Of a stretch of DNA of 64,000 bases, positions 17,319-25,204 are shown piece by piece. Under the pieces are notes generated by a model. That model was given only the letters and a program-made list of their open reading frames with translations, was not told the DNA's origin and did no database searches. The stretch spans positions 62,001-126,000 of the forward strand of contig JAEINO010000004.1 in the NCBI GenBank assembly GCA_016342345.1, written 5' to 3'. This stretch comes from Pseudodesulfovibrio sp. GTDB lineage: Bacteria; Desulfobacterota; Desulfovibrionia; Desulfovibrionales; Desulfovibrionaceae. A program made the position numbers and the translations under genes. Position 1 is the first letter of the stretch. The number at the start of each line of letters is the position of its first letter.

Positions 17319-18064
17319 GCCTCGACACATTGCTGGACGAGTACGAGGCCGGGCGCATTACAAGAACGGATTTGAAGCGCAAATTGGTACATTCCAGTTT
17401 TGCGGATGCTGGTTGCGCCAAGATAGATCACCATCGCGAGCTTCGTGCAGGTGGCCCGGAGGTCGTCTATTGCGAGGGCAAAACGCCAGAGCAGGTTGCT
17501 GCCATATTTACGGAAATAGTAAGACACTCGGGGTACGCCCTTGGAACGCGGGCCAGCCAGGAGCATCATGACGCTGTTGGAAAATTTTTTGATGCCCGTT
17601 ACGATTGTGTTTCCAGACTCCTCTGCGTAGGAACTCCGCCTGTTGATCTTACGGGCAAGATCGTGGTTGTTTCGGCGGGAACTTCGGATTTGCCGGTGGC
17701 CGAGGAGGCTGCCGGAACAGCCGAGTTTTTGGGCAATCGTGTGGATCGGCACTATGATTGCGGCGTGGCTGGCATCCATCGCCTGTTCTTCATCATGGAC
17801 GATCTGGCGGATGCATCGGTGATTATAGCGGTTGCCGGTATGGAGGGAGCGCTTCCTTCGGTGATAGGCGGCATGGTTTCTCCTCCGGTCATCGCGGTTC
17901 CGACCAGTGTCGGGTACGGTGCAAATTTCCAGGGTCTTGCCACATTGTTGGCCATGATGAATTCCTGTGCGCCTGGTATAGCCGTTGTGAATATCGACAA
18001 TGGATTCGGAGCGGGATTCATGGCGCATAAAATCAACAAGAGAGCTGTAACGGGCGCGGTGTAG
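17315..18064 (+). CDS. larB: Nickel-pincer cofactor carboxylase/hydrolase LarB
   Basis: LarB carboxylates nicotinic acid adenine dinucleotide at C5 and hydrolyses the phosphoanhydride, the first step of nickel-pincer nucleotide synthesis. The 249-residue protein is related to PurE (AIR carboxylase). The C-terminal part shows VVVSAGTSDLPVAEEAA, AGMEGALPSVIGGMV and GVGxx-like TSVGYGANFQGLATLLAMMNSCAPG, all typical. The N-terminal segment contains YCEGKTPEQV. Its ATG overlaps the larE stop by four bases, so the pair is translationally coupled. A GTG at 17306 is a less likely start. Confidence 0.95.
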   Translation: MSLDTLLDEYEAGRITRTDLKRKLVHSSFADAGCAKIDHHRELRAGGPEVVYCEGKTPEQVAAIFTEIVRHSGYALGTRASQEHHDAVGKFFDARYDCVSRLLCVGTPPVDLTGKIVVVSAGTSDLPVAEEAAGTAEFLGNRVDRHYDCGVAGIHRLFFIMDDLADASVIIAVAGMEGALPSVIGGMVSPPVIAVPTSVGYGANFQGLATLLAMMNSCAPGIAVVNIDNGFGAGFMAHKINKRAVTGAV

Positions 18065-18182
18065 GGTTCCTTGAGACTCTGATTGTTCGGAATGCCTGAG
18101 CATTTTGTTGCACGAGGTTGCCGGGCTGAAAATTACCGGTTAGGTTCTGTCAGCAAATTTTCATTTTCAGAAGGAGTCGGAA

Positions 18183-18959
18183 TTGCGTTCAATCCATCTC
18201 GATTGTTCCTCCGGGGTGAGCGGCGACATGTTGCTGGCATCGTTAAGTCATGCGCTGGAAGAACTCCGTGGGCCAGGAAGCGGGTATGCCTTTTTGGAAC
18301 AGGAGGTGGCACGTCTTGGCCTGGATGGTTTCGGTCTTGAGTGGTCGGAAAAAATAGTCGGTGGCATCAGGACCTTTCACGTGGAAGTTTTGCAGAAGCG
18401 GGAACAACCTCTCAGAACGTTGAGCGATCTCCTTGAAATCATAGAGAAGAGCGGAATGACAGGTCGGGCATCGGAGCGGGCCGGTCATGCCCTGCGTCTG
18501 TTGGGGGAAGCCGAAGCAAAGGTTCATGGCATGCCTTTGAATGCGGTACATTTTCATGAGATAGGGGCTGTGGATACTATTGCGGACATCGTTGGAGTCA
18601 TGGTCCTTCTTGATGCTTTGGAGGCACACTCCGTGACCTGTTCACCTGTGGATCTCGGGTCGGGTTTCGTGGACTGTTCTCACGGTAGATTACCAGTTCC
18701 TGCACCGGCTTGTGCCGAATTATCCCGAGGCCTCATCACCTTTGGTTCCGAGTGTGGAATGGAGCGGGCGACACCCACTGGGTTGGCTATCTTGCGGACT
18801 ATTGTGGAAGCATGCGGGCCACAACCCTTGGGTGAGGTTAAAAGTGTCGGTTATGGTTCTGGTTCCAGATCGTCAGACGAGCAGCCGACGTTTGTTCGGG
18901 CCTTTGTTCTGGAGACAGTTGAGGTTCCTTTGTCCAATTGTGAAGGTGCTTATGCCTGA
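18183..18959 (+). CDS. larC: Nickel insertion protein LarC, N-terminal (LarC1) part only
   Basis: LarC is the CTP-dependent cyclometallase that inserts nickel into the pincer cofactor. This 258-residue product matches the N-terminal domain: HLDCSSGVSGDMLLASL at the start, the histidine-rich VHGMPLNAVHFHEIGAVDTI, and VDLGSGFVDCSHGRLPVPAPA. It stops at the LarC1 boundary. The C-terminal LarC2 domain, which in L. plantarum is joined by ribosomal frameshifting and holds the CTP site, is not encoded in any frame downstream; the next gene is unrelated. Start is TTG at 18183 after AGAAGGAG. Either LarC2 is elsewhere in the genome, or this variant works without it. No larA is in the window. Confidence 0.88.
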   Translation: MRSIHLDCSSGVSGDMLLASLSHALEELRGPGSGYAFLEQEVARLGLDGFGLEWSEKIVGGIRTFHVEVLQKREQPLRTLSDLLEIIEKSGMTGRASERAGHALRLLGEAEAKVHGMPLNAVHFHEIGAVDTIADIVGVMVLLDALEAHSVTCSPVDLGSGFVDCSHGRLPVPAPACAELSRGLITFGSECGMERATPTGLAILRTIVEACGPQPLGEVKSVGYGSGSRSSDEQPTFVRAFVLETVEVPLSNCEGAYA

Positions 18960-19620
18960 CACTGTTATGATGATCATAGCCAGATACCGCGAGAATGTGT
19001 CCTGGGTACATCAGATTGGATATGATTACATTGTGTACGACAAGGGTGGCAATGCGTCTCCAAAGTCAATTGTCCTGCCGAATGTTGGTCGTGAGGCGCA
19101 TACCTATTTTACACATATTGTCCGGGAATATGAGACGTTGGCCGGAATGAATGTTTTCTTGCAGGGTGATCCGTTTGATCACATTGATGATCGAGGTCGG
19201 GCCTCTGTGGACACGTTGCGGACTCAGCTTGCGGAGATTGTGGAAAGAGATGTGCCGTTCAAGGGATTGGCCTGGTTCAAGCTGAAATGCGATACACTTG
19301 GGCGCCCTCATGATCTGCACAAGCCGGAAAACAAGGGACGGTGGGCTGGTTGGGGCCGGGATATCCCTGTTGGCGATGTTTTTGAGCTGCTTTTTGATGC
19401 CGAGGCCCCTGCCCGGATAGTTGCTCGTGCTCCCACTGGAAATTTCTGTGTCACGGGCGAACGAATCAGGACTCGTCCCAAAGAGTTTTACGAGTATGCC
19501 CTGAAGCTGGTTGAAAGTGATCCTTTGGATGAAAAGAATACCGGACATGCCATCGAGCGATTGTGGCAGCACATTTTCAATGGCAACACTGCGTGGAACA
19601 AGGATAAATATGGGGCGTAA
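18952..19620 (+). CDS. DUF3431-family protein
   Basis: This 222-residue protein resembles the DUF3431 family, which is found in fungi and bacteria and whose reaction is not established. It has IARYRENVSWV near the start, IVYDKGG, LPNVGREAHTYFTHIV and NVFLQGDPFDHI, in the family order. The GREAHTY and FLQG segments suggest a sugar-transfer-like fold, but this is a guess. The ATG at 18952 overlaps the larC stop by eight bases, indicating translational coupling. There is no signal peptide or membrane segment. Why it is coupled to the nickel-pincer genes is unclear. Confidence 0.8.
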   Translation: MPDTVMMIIARYRENVSWVHQIGYDYIVYDKGGNASPKSIVLPNVGREAHTYFTHIVREYETLAGMNVFLQGDPFDHIDDRGRASVDTLRTQLAEIVERDVPFKGLAWFKLKCDTLGRPHDLHKPENKGRWAGWGRDIPVGDVFELLFDAEAPARIVARAPTGNFCVTGERIRTRPKEFYEYALKLVESDPLDEKNTGHAIERLWQHIFNGNTAWNKDKYGA

Positions 19621-19674
19621 GGATTTCGTGCCGTTGTTGGCACTATGCATAGCTTTATTCGGGGGCTTTTGAGC

Positions 19675-20898
19675 ATGACCTTGCCATTGAATTTCAGGAT
19701 CGCCATGTCATCCCTTTCGGCTCACAAGGTGCGGGCTATTCTTGCCATGTTGGGGGTTTTTCTTGGCGCGCTCGCCTTTACAGGTGTGCAGCACGTTTCA
19801 AAGATAATGGTCAGACAGGCTGAAATGGAGACGGAAAAACTTGGTCCCAATTTGTATTCGGTCATGGCCGGGCAGATTCGTTTTCGCAGGAGCGGTGGCG
19901 TCCGTGTGTCTGGCAGTGTCATGAATTTTACCCTTGCCGATGCGAAAGCCGTGATTGAAGGGGTTCCGTCGGTCTTGGAGGGTGCTCCGTTCGTGTTGCG
20001 GACCATGCAGGTTCGTGGAAACGGCAATGCCGTGAATGCCAAGGTCATGGCAACGTGGCCGAACTATCAGGGGATACGGAATTTTCATCCGGCATCAGGT
20101 CGGTTTTTTAATTGGAGCGAAGTAGACAATCGGGCCATGGTCTGCGTCCTTGGCCAAAAGATAGCTGAACGCCTTTTCGGCAGTTCCGAAAAGGCTGTTG
20201 GTCAGAGGGTCTACCTGTACAGGGCCAATTTTCGAGTCCTGGGAGTCATGGAGACCAAGGGTCGGGATGTTTCTGGCGATGATCAGGATGAATTCATGTT
20301 TCTTCCGGTAACCACTTTTATGCGTCGCGCCAGTAATCAGCGGTGGATAAGTGGGGTGTTTTTACGGTTGTCCAAGGATGCCGGTCTTGAAGCCGTCGGT
20401 GAATCGGCGCGGTCCATACTGCGTCAGAGGCACAAGATCGAGGACGGACAGGCAGAAGATTTTAGCACGTTTTCCCCAAAGGATGCCATCAAGCTGCAAC
20501 GTCAGGCCCTGGCTCTCATGACCACCCTCGGTGCCATTACTTCATCCATATCGTTTGCCGTTGGCGGCTTGGGAATTCTTTCCATCATGATTCTGGTGGT
20601 TCGGGCTCGGCGGGTCGAGATAGGCATACGACGGGCCGTGGGAGGGCGGAGGCGCGATATTGTCCGGCAGTTCTTGTTTGAATCAGGACTCATGGCCGGA
20701 ATTGGTGGCGCGTGCGGTGTTGCGATGACTGTCATTGTCGTGACCATAGGCTGTTCGGTGGCTGGCCTGCCCGTGATCATCGAGCCTGGCAGTCTCGTGT
20801 TGACCCTCATTGGAACAGGCGTTCTCGGCATTGCTGCGGGGGCGTATCCAGCCTGGCAAGCAGCAAATATCGAAATTCTCGACGTTCTCAAATCCTGA
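19675..20898 (+). CDS. MacB/FtsX-type ABC transporter permease, no partner visible
   Basis: The protein of about 407 residues has the MacB/FtsX layout: one N-terminal membrane helix (HKVRAILAMLGVFLGALAF), a large periplasmic domain (about 45-270) and three C-terminal helices, the last block containing ARRVEIGIRRAVGGRRRDIV and the final GIAAGAYPAWQAANIEILDVL. Such permeases form tripartite mechanotransmission or lipoprotein-handling transporters with an ATPase and often a membrane-fusion protein. Neither partner is adjacent, so the ATPase must be elsewhere or the gene is an orphan. ATG 19675 is preferred; an upstream ATG at 19645 lies in a stretch without conserved features. Confidence 0.88.
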   Translation: MTLPLNFRIAMSSLSAHKVRAILAMLGVFLGALAFTGVQHVSKIMVRQAEMETEKLGPNLYSVMAGQIRFRRSGGVRVSGSVMNFTLADAKAVIEGVPSVLEGAPFVLRTMQVRGNGNAVNAKVMATWPNYQGIRNFHPASGRFFNWSEVDNRAMVCVLGQKIAERLFGSSEKAVGQRVYLYRANFRVLGVMETKGRDVSGDDQDEFMFLPVTTFMRRASNQRWISGVFLRLSKDAGLEAVGESARSILRQRHKIEDGQAEDFSTFSPKDAIKLQRQALALMTTLGAITSSISFAVGGLGILSIMILVVRARRVEIGIRRAVGGRRRDIVRQFLFESGLMAGIGGACGVAMTVIVVTIGCSVAGLPVIIEPGSLVLTLIGTGVLGIAAGAYPAWQAANIEILDVLKS

Positions 20899-21306
20899 CA
20901 GAAGAATATTTGATTGTGTAATTAAGATAGTAGTTTGAAGTTTTGTATAGCCTACTATGTTTGAATGTCGCAATGGTGTTTGGGCGGTACGTGCCATGTT
21001 TTCTTGATATCTTGCGGGTTTTGATAAGTCGTTGGCTAGAACAAAAAAAGAGGGGGGATGATTTATCTGACTCAAGCTTTTTTTTGAAAAGTACAGGGAC
21101 GTGGGGAAAAAAACAGCGACTGATCTTTATACACTGCCTTGCTAGTTTTCATAGAACGGACGAACAAAGACAGCTTTCGTCCTCGTTGGAATTCCTATGA
21201 TGGTATTTAACGTGTGGGATGATGGCTATGGCTTTGTCCGTAGACTCTGAATTTCTTGATGAAATGGTATACGGATTATATCAAGAGTACACCATTTGGG
21301 ATTGCG
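20899..21306. other. AT-rich intergenic region without a recognised gene
   Basis: The region separates the permease gene from the lysozyme-domain/lipoprotein pair. It is AT-rich with homopolymer runs. A weak inverted repeat (ATAGTAG at 20927, CTACTAT at 20952) and some short frames are present, but nothing supports a protein or RNA gene. Confidence 0.5.
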
Positions 21307-21340
21307 CAAAAAAAGGGTGACACAACAGAATCACCCTTTT
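21307..21340. terminator. Terminator of the lysozyme-domain/lipoprotein unit
   Basis: AAAAAAAGGGTGA and TCACCCTTTT pair over a ten-base loop. Read on the minus strand, the stem ends in a run of seven T, just past the lipoprotein stop. Confidence 0.88.
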
Positions 21341-21356
21341 CACTTCTGCTTGCAAG

Positions 21357-21836
21357 CTACTGTTTTAGTCCGTCGGGTATCCTGATTCCTGCTTCAACAT
21401 ACTCTGTTCGCATCTGCTCTGGAGATAACTGTTTGTACACTCCTTCAAGACGGGAATAGAGTCCACAGTAGCCCCACGTTTCAGCAGTAATAACTGTTAG
21501 CTGCTTTTCTTCAAACTCAATACGAACATGTTTCGCTTTGGGATAGTCCTCACTTGGCGTATCAACAAATTGAGCTACAACCCCCTTGCCTACAAGCTTT
21601 CCCTTTGCGATGACTTCACAATCCGTTGAAGCCATTTCGATGGGACCGTCAGCGACATGACCACCGTTAAGGGTAATATTCACCACCTGACCATCAATCG
21701 ACACGTAAGCACGAGTAAATATCCCTCTGTGCTTATTAAGGTACCAGCCAGAAATCGTCTCTGAATTGTTTGCACACCCCGACAAGGACAGCAAGGCCAA
21801 GACAATAGTGATGAATAATAGTAGCCTGTTTATCAT
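21357..21836 (-). CDS. Small lipoprotein, candidate immunity partner
   Basis: The 159-residue protein has a lipoprotein signal peptide with a LSGC lipobox (Cys21), so the mature form is anchored in the inner or outer membrane facing the periplasm. The rest is a small beta-rich domain with two further cysteines (STDCEV and GYCGLY) that could form a disulfide. I do not recognise the family. Its ATG overlaps the stop of the upstream lysozyme-domain gene (ATGA), so the two are translated together. A periplasmic lipoprotein coupled to a peptidoglycan-cleaving enzyme fits an immunity protein or a spanin-like/lysis accessory; this is inference. Confidence 0.72.
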   Translation of the reverse strand: MINRLLLFITIVLALLSLSGCANNSETISGWYLNKHRGIFTRAYVSIDGQVVNITLNGGHVADGPIEMASTDCEVIAKGKLVGKGVVAQFVDTPSEDYPKAKHVRIEFEEKQLTVITAETWGYCGLYSRLEGVYKQLSPEQMRTEYVEAGIRIPDGLKQ

Positions 21837-23344
21837 TTCTTTCTCTGGCTCCTCTCCTTTTTAAGGAGTTCCAGAGCCTCTTTTCGTTCTTGGACTATTC
21901 GTTTTCGGAACCCTTGCTTCACATTTGGAGAGCAGTCTCCGCAACGGGTAGCCCGTTCATCGTATATGGCTTCAATCAACTTTTTCTCGTAGTCTGGATG
22001 CGACTTATCAAGCCTCTTCGATGTCTTCTCAAAACGCTCAAAAGCCTTGTTTATAAGTTTCGGTTTATGTTGTACACCCGTGGACCAAACAACATCTTTC
22101 AATGTGCTTGATTGCTGAGACATATCCACGCCCAACTTATTTTCAAGTTTCGCAGCAGCAGGCTTGTAGTGCGTTTCGTATATGTAAGCATGTTGGTTTT
22201 TCCTGAACTCTTCAGGATGCTTTTCTGATATTTCCTTCCATTTTGCAGAAAACTCATTTGAGCCAGGCTTCAGCCCTTCGAATTCCTTCTTCCAAGGAAA
22301 ACTGTTCGAGTTGACGTACTGTTCTACAGTCCCACCTACTTTCTTGGTATCAGGAGTGACGCTCGTCATCTGATACAGACCATACGATACCCCACCGGGA
22401 TCGCCTTTTCCAGAGGAAACTGTACTTACTCCTCGTCCACCAGTTTCGTATTTCTCAGACAGTTTGCCTAATTTTTGAATATCCTCAGTGGTCGGCTCAG
22501 TCTTTTTAGGTTTCACTTTCCCACGATACTGGTTGCCTTTATATATCTCATCCTGACCTTCCGGGATTTGAAGTTCAGCATTTTTCTTTTCACCAGTATC
22601 ATTTATGACACCAGTGTTCTTCTCGGTATACATCTCAGTACCTTTCATCTTGAAGCCTGGCTTGGCACCCGGGATATTTTTATTCTCAGATGCTCGTGCT
22701 TTCTCAATGTCAACACCAGTATAACTCAAATACTTGTCATACATGGCATCCGCGTTCTTCTCGTCAAACTTGGCTTCTGACATGACGTACTTGTTGATGA
22801 GATCGAAAGCAGCAGCGTCATGGGCCTGTATGCCATTCTCGTCATTGGCACCAAGTGCACCTTTGGCGAGACGCTGCAAGCCTTTGTCGAGGACAGTGCG
22901 GGAACGCTCGTTGAGCTTGTTCAAAGCGAACTGATGCCCTTGTTGCAGGAAGTCTTTCTTGATGTCTGGCAGGGACTTCGAGAGGGCTTCGTGCCGCTTG
23001 CCACCTTTGGTGACAGTGGAGAGCACGGAGTGTTCGTAGTCGTCGTATTGCTTCTTGAGGTTGGAGGCATCTTTGGACGGCTGCTTGCCAGTGACGTTTT
23101 TCTGCCAATCGGCCAAGCCCTTGCCAAAGAAATCATGCGCTTCGTTTTCTTTTTCGACGATGGTGTTGAGCCGATCCAGGTCATGATACGCATCACGCTT
23201 CTGCTGTCGTTGTTGCTGGTTCTGATTCCTGAAGCCGATTCCCATTTCAAGAGCAGTCTTTCGCTGGCCGGAAGTGGCGTTGTCGAGCAGCTTCTTCTGC
23301 TCGTCAGGGTCAATGTTGATGAGCGATTTTCCAAAGTCAAACAT
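21833..23344 (-). CDS. Protein with C-terminal lysozyme-like domain, candidate effector or phage-derived enzyme
   Basis: The 503-residue protein has no signal peptide. Residues 1-290 are hydrophilic and mostly helical, with Gln- and Lys-rich coiled-coil-like stretches. From about 295 a lysozyme-superfamily domain appears: KYETGGRG (Glu300 as likely catalytic acid), GDPGGVSYGLYQM, FSAKWKEI and DVVWSTGVQH. This pattern occurs in domains fused to VgrG-type spikes, phage virion proteins and stand-alone effectors. The start follows AGGAGGAATTCGGCT. It forms a two-gene unit with the overlapping lipoprotein gene, bounded by AT-rich intergenic DNA. No other phage or type VI secretion gene is in the window, so its delivery is unknown. 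Confidence 0.75.
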   Translation of the reverse strand: MFDFGKSLINIDPDEQKKLLDNATSGQRKTALEMGIGFRNQNQQQRQQKRDAYHDLDRLNTIVEKENEAHDFFGKGLADWQKNVTGKQPSKDASNLKKQYDDYEHSVLSTVTKGGKRHEALSKSLPDIKKDFLQQGHQFALNKLNERSRTVLDKGLQRLAKGALGANDENGIQAHDAAAFDLINKYVMSEAKFDEKNADAMYDKYLSYTGVDIEKARASENKNIPGAKPGFKMKGTEMYTEKNTGVINDTGEKKNAELQIPEGQDEIYKGNQYRGKVKPKKTEPTTEDIQKLGKLSEKYETGGRGVSTVSSGKGDPGGVSYGLYQMTSVTPDTKKVGGTVEQYVNSNSFPWKKEFEGLKPGSNEFSAKWKEISEKHPEEFRKNQHAYIYETHYKPAAAKLENKLGVDMSQQSSTLKDVVWSTGVQHKPKLINKAFERFEKTSKRLDKSHPDYEKKLIEAIYDERATRCGDCSPNVKQGFRKRIVQERKEALELLKKERSQRKK

Positions 23345-23627
23345 AGCCGAATTCCTCCTGGTAGGATTTTGATTGTTTATAGATCAAAAAGCCTAACACG
23401 GGTTTTCGGCTCAGGACGAAAGCGGGCATAAATGGGTACTAAAAGGACACAAAAAGCATAACTTGGCAACTTGACAGACTTTTGGAGACCGATTCTAAAA
23501 TATGATCACTCAAGTTGTTATTGGAATATTTCGAAAAGTGCATTTTAACCGGGTGAGCAATAATAATAGATAAAAAAGGTTTCAAATGAGAGTAGCAAGG
23601 TAGAGTCGAAAAAATATTGGAGGCGGT

Positions 23628-24200
23628 ATGCCGGTCGGACGTGAGGAATTCCTGGATGGAGCGCGTGAACGGTTTCGCGAGAGCGGCATGGCCGGAGTCA
23701 GTGAGATGGATATCGCGTCTGAAATCGGGATGGACAGCGAAACCGTGCAATCCCATTTTCCCGATAGAACGAGCCTCGTCGTTGCCGTTTTGCTGGAAGA
23801 GCTGGGTTCGGTTTCCAAGGCCGCCATGAAAGCACTTCCTCAGTCCCAACTTGACCTTCAGTTGAAACATCTCCTCAAAGCCCGTTTTGGGTTCTATGTC
23901 CAACACAAGCAGAGTTCCGCTTTGATACTGCGCGAGGTGATATTCAGTCGGGCTGGATGGCGGGAAACCTATGAAAACATGCTGTGGCGTTTTTCCGTGG
24001 AGATTGTTTCTCTGTTTCATGCTGCCAAGCGCAGGGGGGAAATTCGCCAGGATGTGGATGAAGCCCTCGCGGCCCGGGCGTTGGTTTCATACTATGTAAC
24101 GGGCGTGCTCATGGGTGTGCGCGGTGATGCTTTTGATGATGAAGGTGTTTGCGTCTTTGTTTTTCCGCTGGTGGATTGCCTGGTGGCTTCTCTCAAATAA
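23628..24200 (+). CDS. TetR-family regulator 1
   Basis: The 190-residue protein has a TetR-type N-terminal helix-turn-helix (EEFLDGARERFRESG, then VSEMDIASEIGMDSETVQSHFPDR) followed by an all-helical ligand-binding part. It resembles the second TetR protein at 24320, sharing for example LEELGSVSKAAMKALP against FEEIGSVAQKALNSVP, so the two may come from a tandem duplication. The recognition helix of this copy is less typical (SETVQSHF instead of the usual Y/F.HF pattern). ATG 23628 follows TTGGAGG. It is likely to act on itself or on the downstream efflux genes. Confidence 0.88.
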   Translation: MPVGREEFLDGARERFRESGMAGVSEMDIASEIGMDSETVQSHFPDRTSLVVAVLLEELGSVSKAAMKALPQSQLDLQLKHLLKARFGFYVQHKQSSALILREVIFSRAGWRETYENMLWRFSVEIVSLFHAAKRRGEIRQDVDEALAARALVSYYVTGVLMGVRGDAFDDEGVCVFVFPLVDCLVASLK

Positions 24201-24252
24201 CAGAAAATTCGAGCTTGTTTCGGAACACTCTTGATCAAACTGGCGCAGGGTG

Positions 24253-24281
24253 TTGACAATTTTATCAGGGCTGTTTAATGA
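24253..24281 (+). promoter_or_regulatory. Candidate promoter of the second tetR gene
   Basis: TTGACA at 24253 and TAATGA at 24276 are separated by 17 bases. The -10 element overlaps the first palindromic operator. Confidence 0.5.
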
Positions 24282-24307
24282 ACATGTTCAGTTAATGAAC
24301 GTGTTCA
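24279..24307. promoter_or_regulatory. Tandem TetR operator
   Basis: TGAACATGTTCA (24279-24290) is a perfect palindrome and TGAACGTGTTCA (24296-24307) is a near-copy, 17 bases on. They overlap the predicted -10 element and end 12 bases before the start codon of the second tetR gene, as expected for an autorepressor of the AcrR type. Confidence 0.7.
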
Positions 24308-24319
24308 TGTGGAGTGTAA

Positions 24320-24937
24320 ATGAAAGAAAGTGACAGCGAGACCCTGCGGGGCCGACAAAAATCCGAGACCCGAAAGCAGATTCAGAGTGCAGCAAAGGCA
24401 CTGATTATCGAACTCGGGTACGAAAAAACAACCATGCGTGCTTTGGCAAAGTCTGCGGGCGTGGGGCTTGGTACGATTTCCTTGCATTTCAAGGACAAGA
24501 AGTCCCTTTTGCTGGCGAGTTTCTTCGAAGAGATCGGAAGTGTGGCACAGAAGGCCTTGAATTCCGTGCCTCGGGATGAGCACGTTCGTGAACAGCTTCT
24601 CTACATTTTGCGCGAAGTCTACGGGTATTATGCCATGCACACAGATTTCTTGAGGACCGTGATCAAGGAGGCCCTGTTCATCCGTGGAGAATGGGGGGCG
24701 GTCTTTGACAGACAGATAGGCGGATACATCTGCCTTATGGGTGAGATGATCGAGGCAGGCAAGGAACGGGGTGAGGTCAAGCCGGATATTAACGGCGAGC
24801 ACGTGGCAGCCATCTGTTGGGGGCTGTATCTTAATGGACTTCTTGAGGGTTTCAAGCAGGATCGGTTTGACCCCGATGCCCAGGTCGCACGAATCGAGCC
24901 CCTGTGGGAGATTGTTTTGGGCGGAGTTCTGGTTTGA
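24320..24937 (+). CDS. TetR-family regulator 2, likely repressor of the RND pump
   Basis: The 205-residue protein has a clear TetR DNA-binding domain: TRKQIQSAAKALIIELGYEKTTMRALAKSAGVGLGTISLHFKDKKSLL. The remaining helices form a ligand pocket with no predictable ligand. Tandem palindromes lie between its promoter and start codon, indicating autoregulation. The membrane-fusion and RND genes follow 267 bases later on the same strand, so this is the most likely local regulator of the pump. It is paralogous to the TetR gene just upstream. Confidence 0.92.
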   Translation: MKESDSETLRGRQKSETRKQIQSAAKALIIELGYEKTTMRALAKSAGVGLGTISLHFKDKKSLLLASFFEEIGSVAQKALNSVPRDEHVREQLLYILREVYGYYAMHTDFLRTVIKEALFIRGEWGAVFDRQIGGYICLMGEMIEAGKERGEVKPDINGEHVAAICWGLYLNGLLEGFKQDRFDPDAQVARIEPLWEIVLGGVLV

Positions 24938-25204
24938 TTTTCAGGGCATATGGATATCAGTGGATTCTCATGGGTGCTGAAATTGGGTAGTTTTTTTGTA
25001 TTTCAATCTGATATGTCCATGTAACGTATATTTTGTCTTTGTTGCGGGGGCCGCAATGCATTCCAATGGTTCAATAAATGGCAGAAAAGGTCAGGCCGGT
25101 GCAGTGCGAAGTCTGTATTGATGCGGATGGTGTCCACAGATGACCTGCATCGAGCGGGCTTGTGGACCAAATTTTGTGGTAATCCTTGAAAAAGGAGTGA
25201 TTGA

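Noticed and set aside
18900..19000. Programmed frameshift joining LarC1 to LarC2, as known in Lactobacillus plantarum
   Set aside because: No frame downstream encodes LarC2; the following frame is a DUF3431 protein.
21357..24200. A prophage or genomic island around the lysozyme-domain gene
   Set aside because: There is no integrase, capsid, tail or att-like repeat. Only the one gene has phage-like features.
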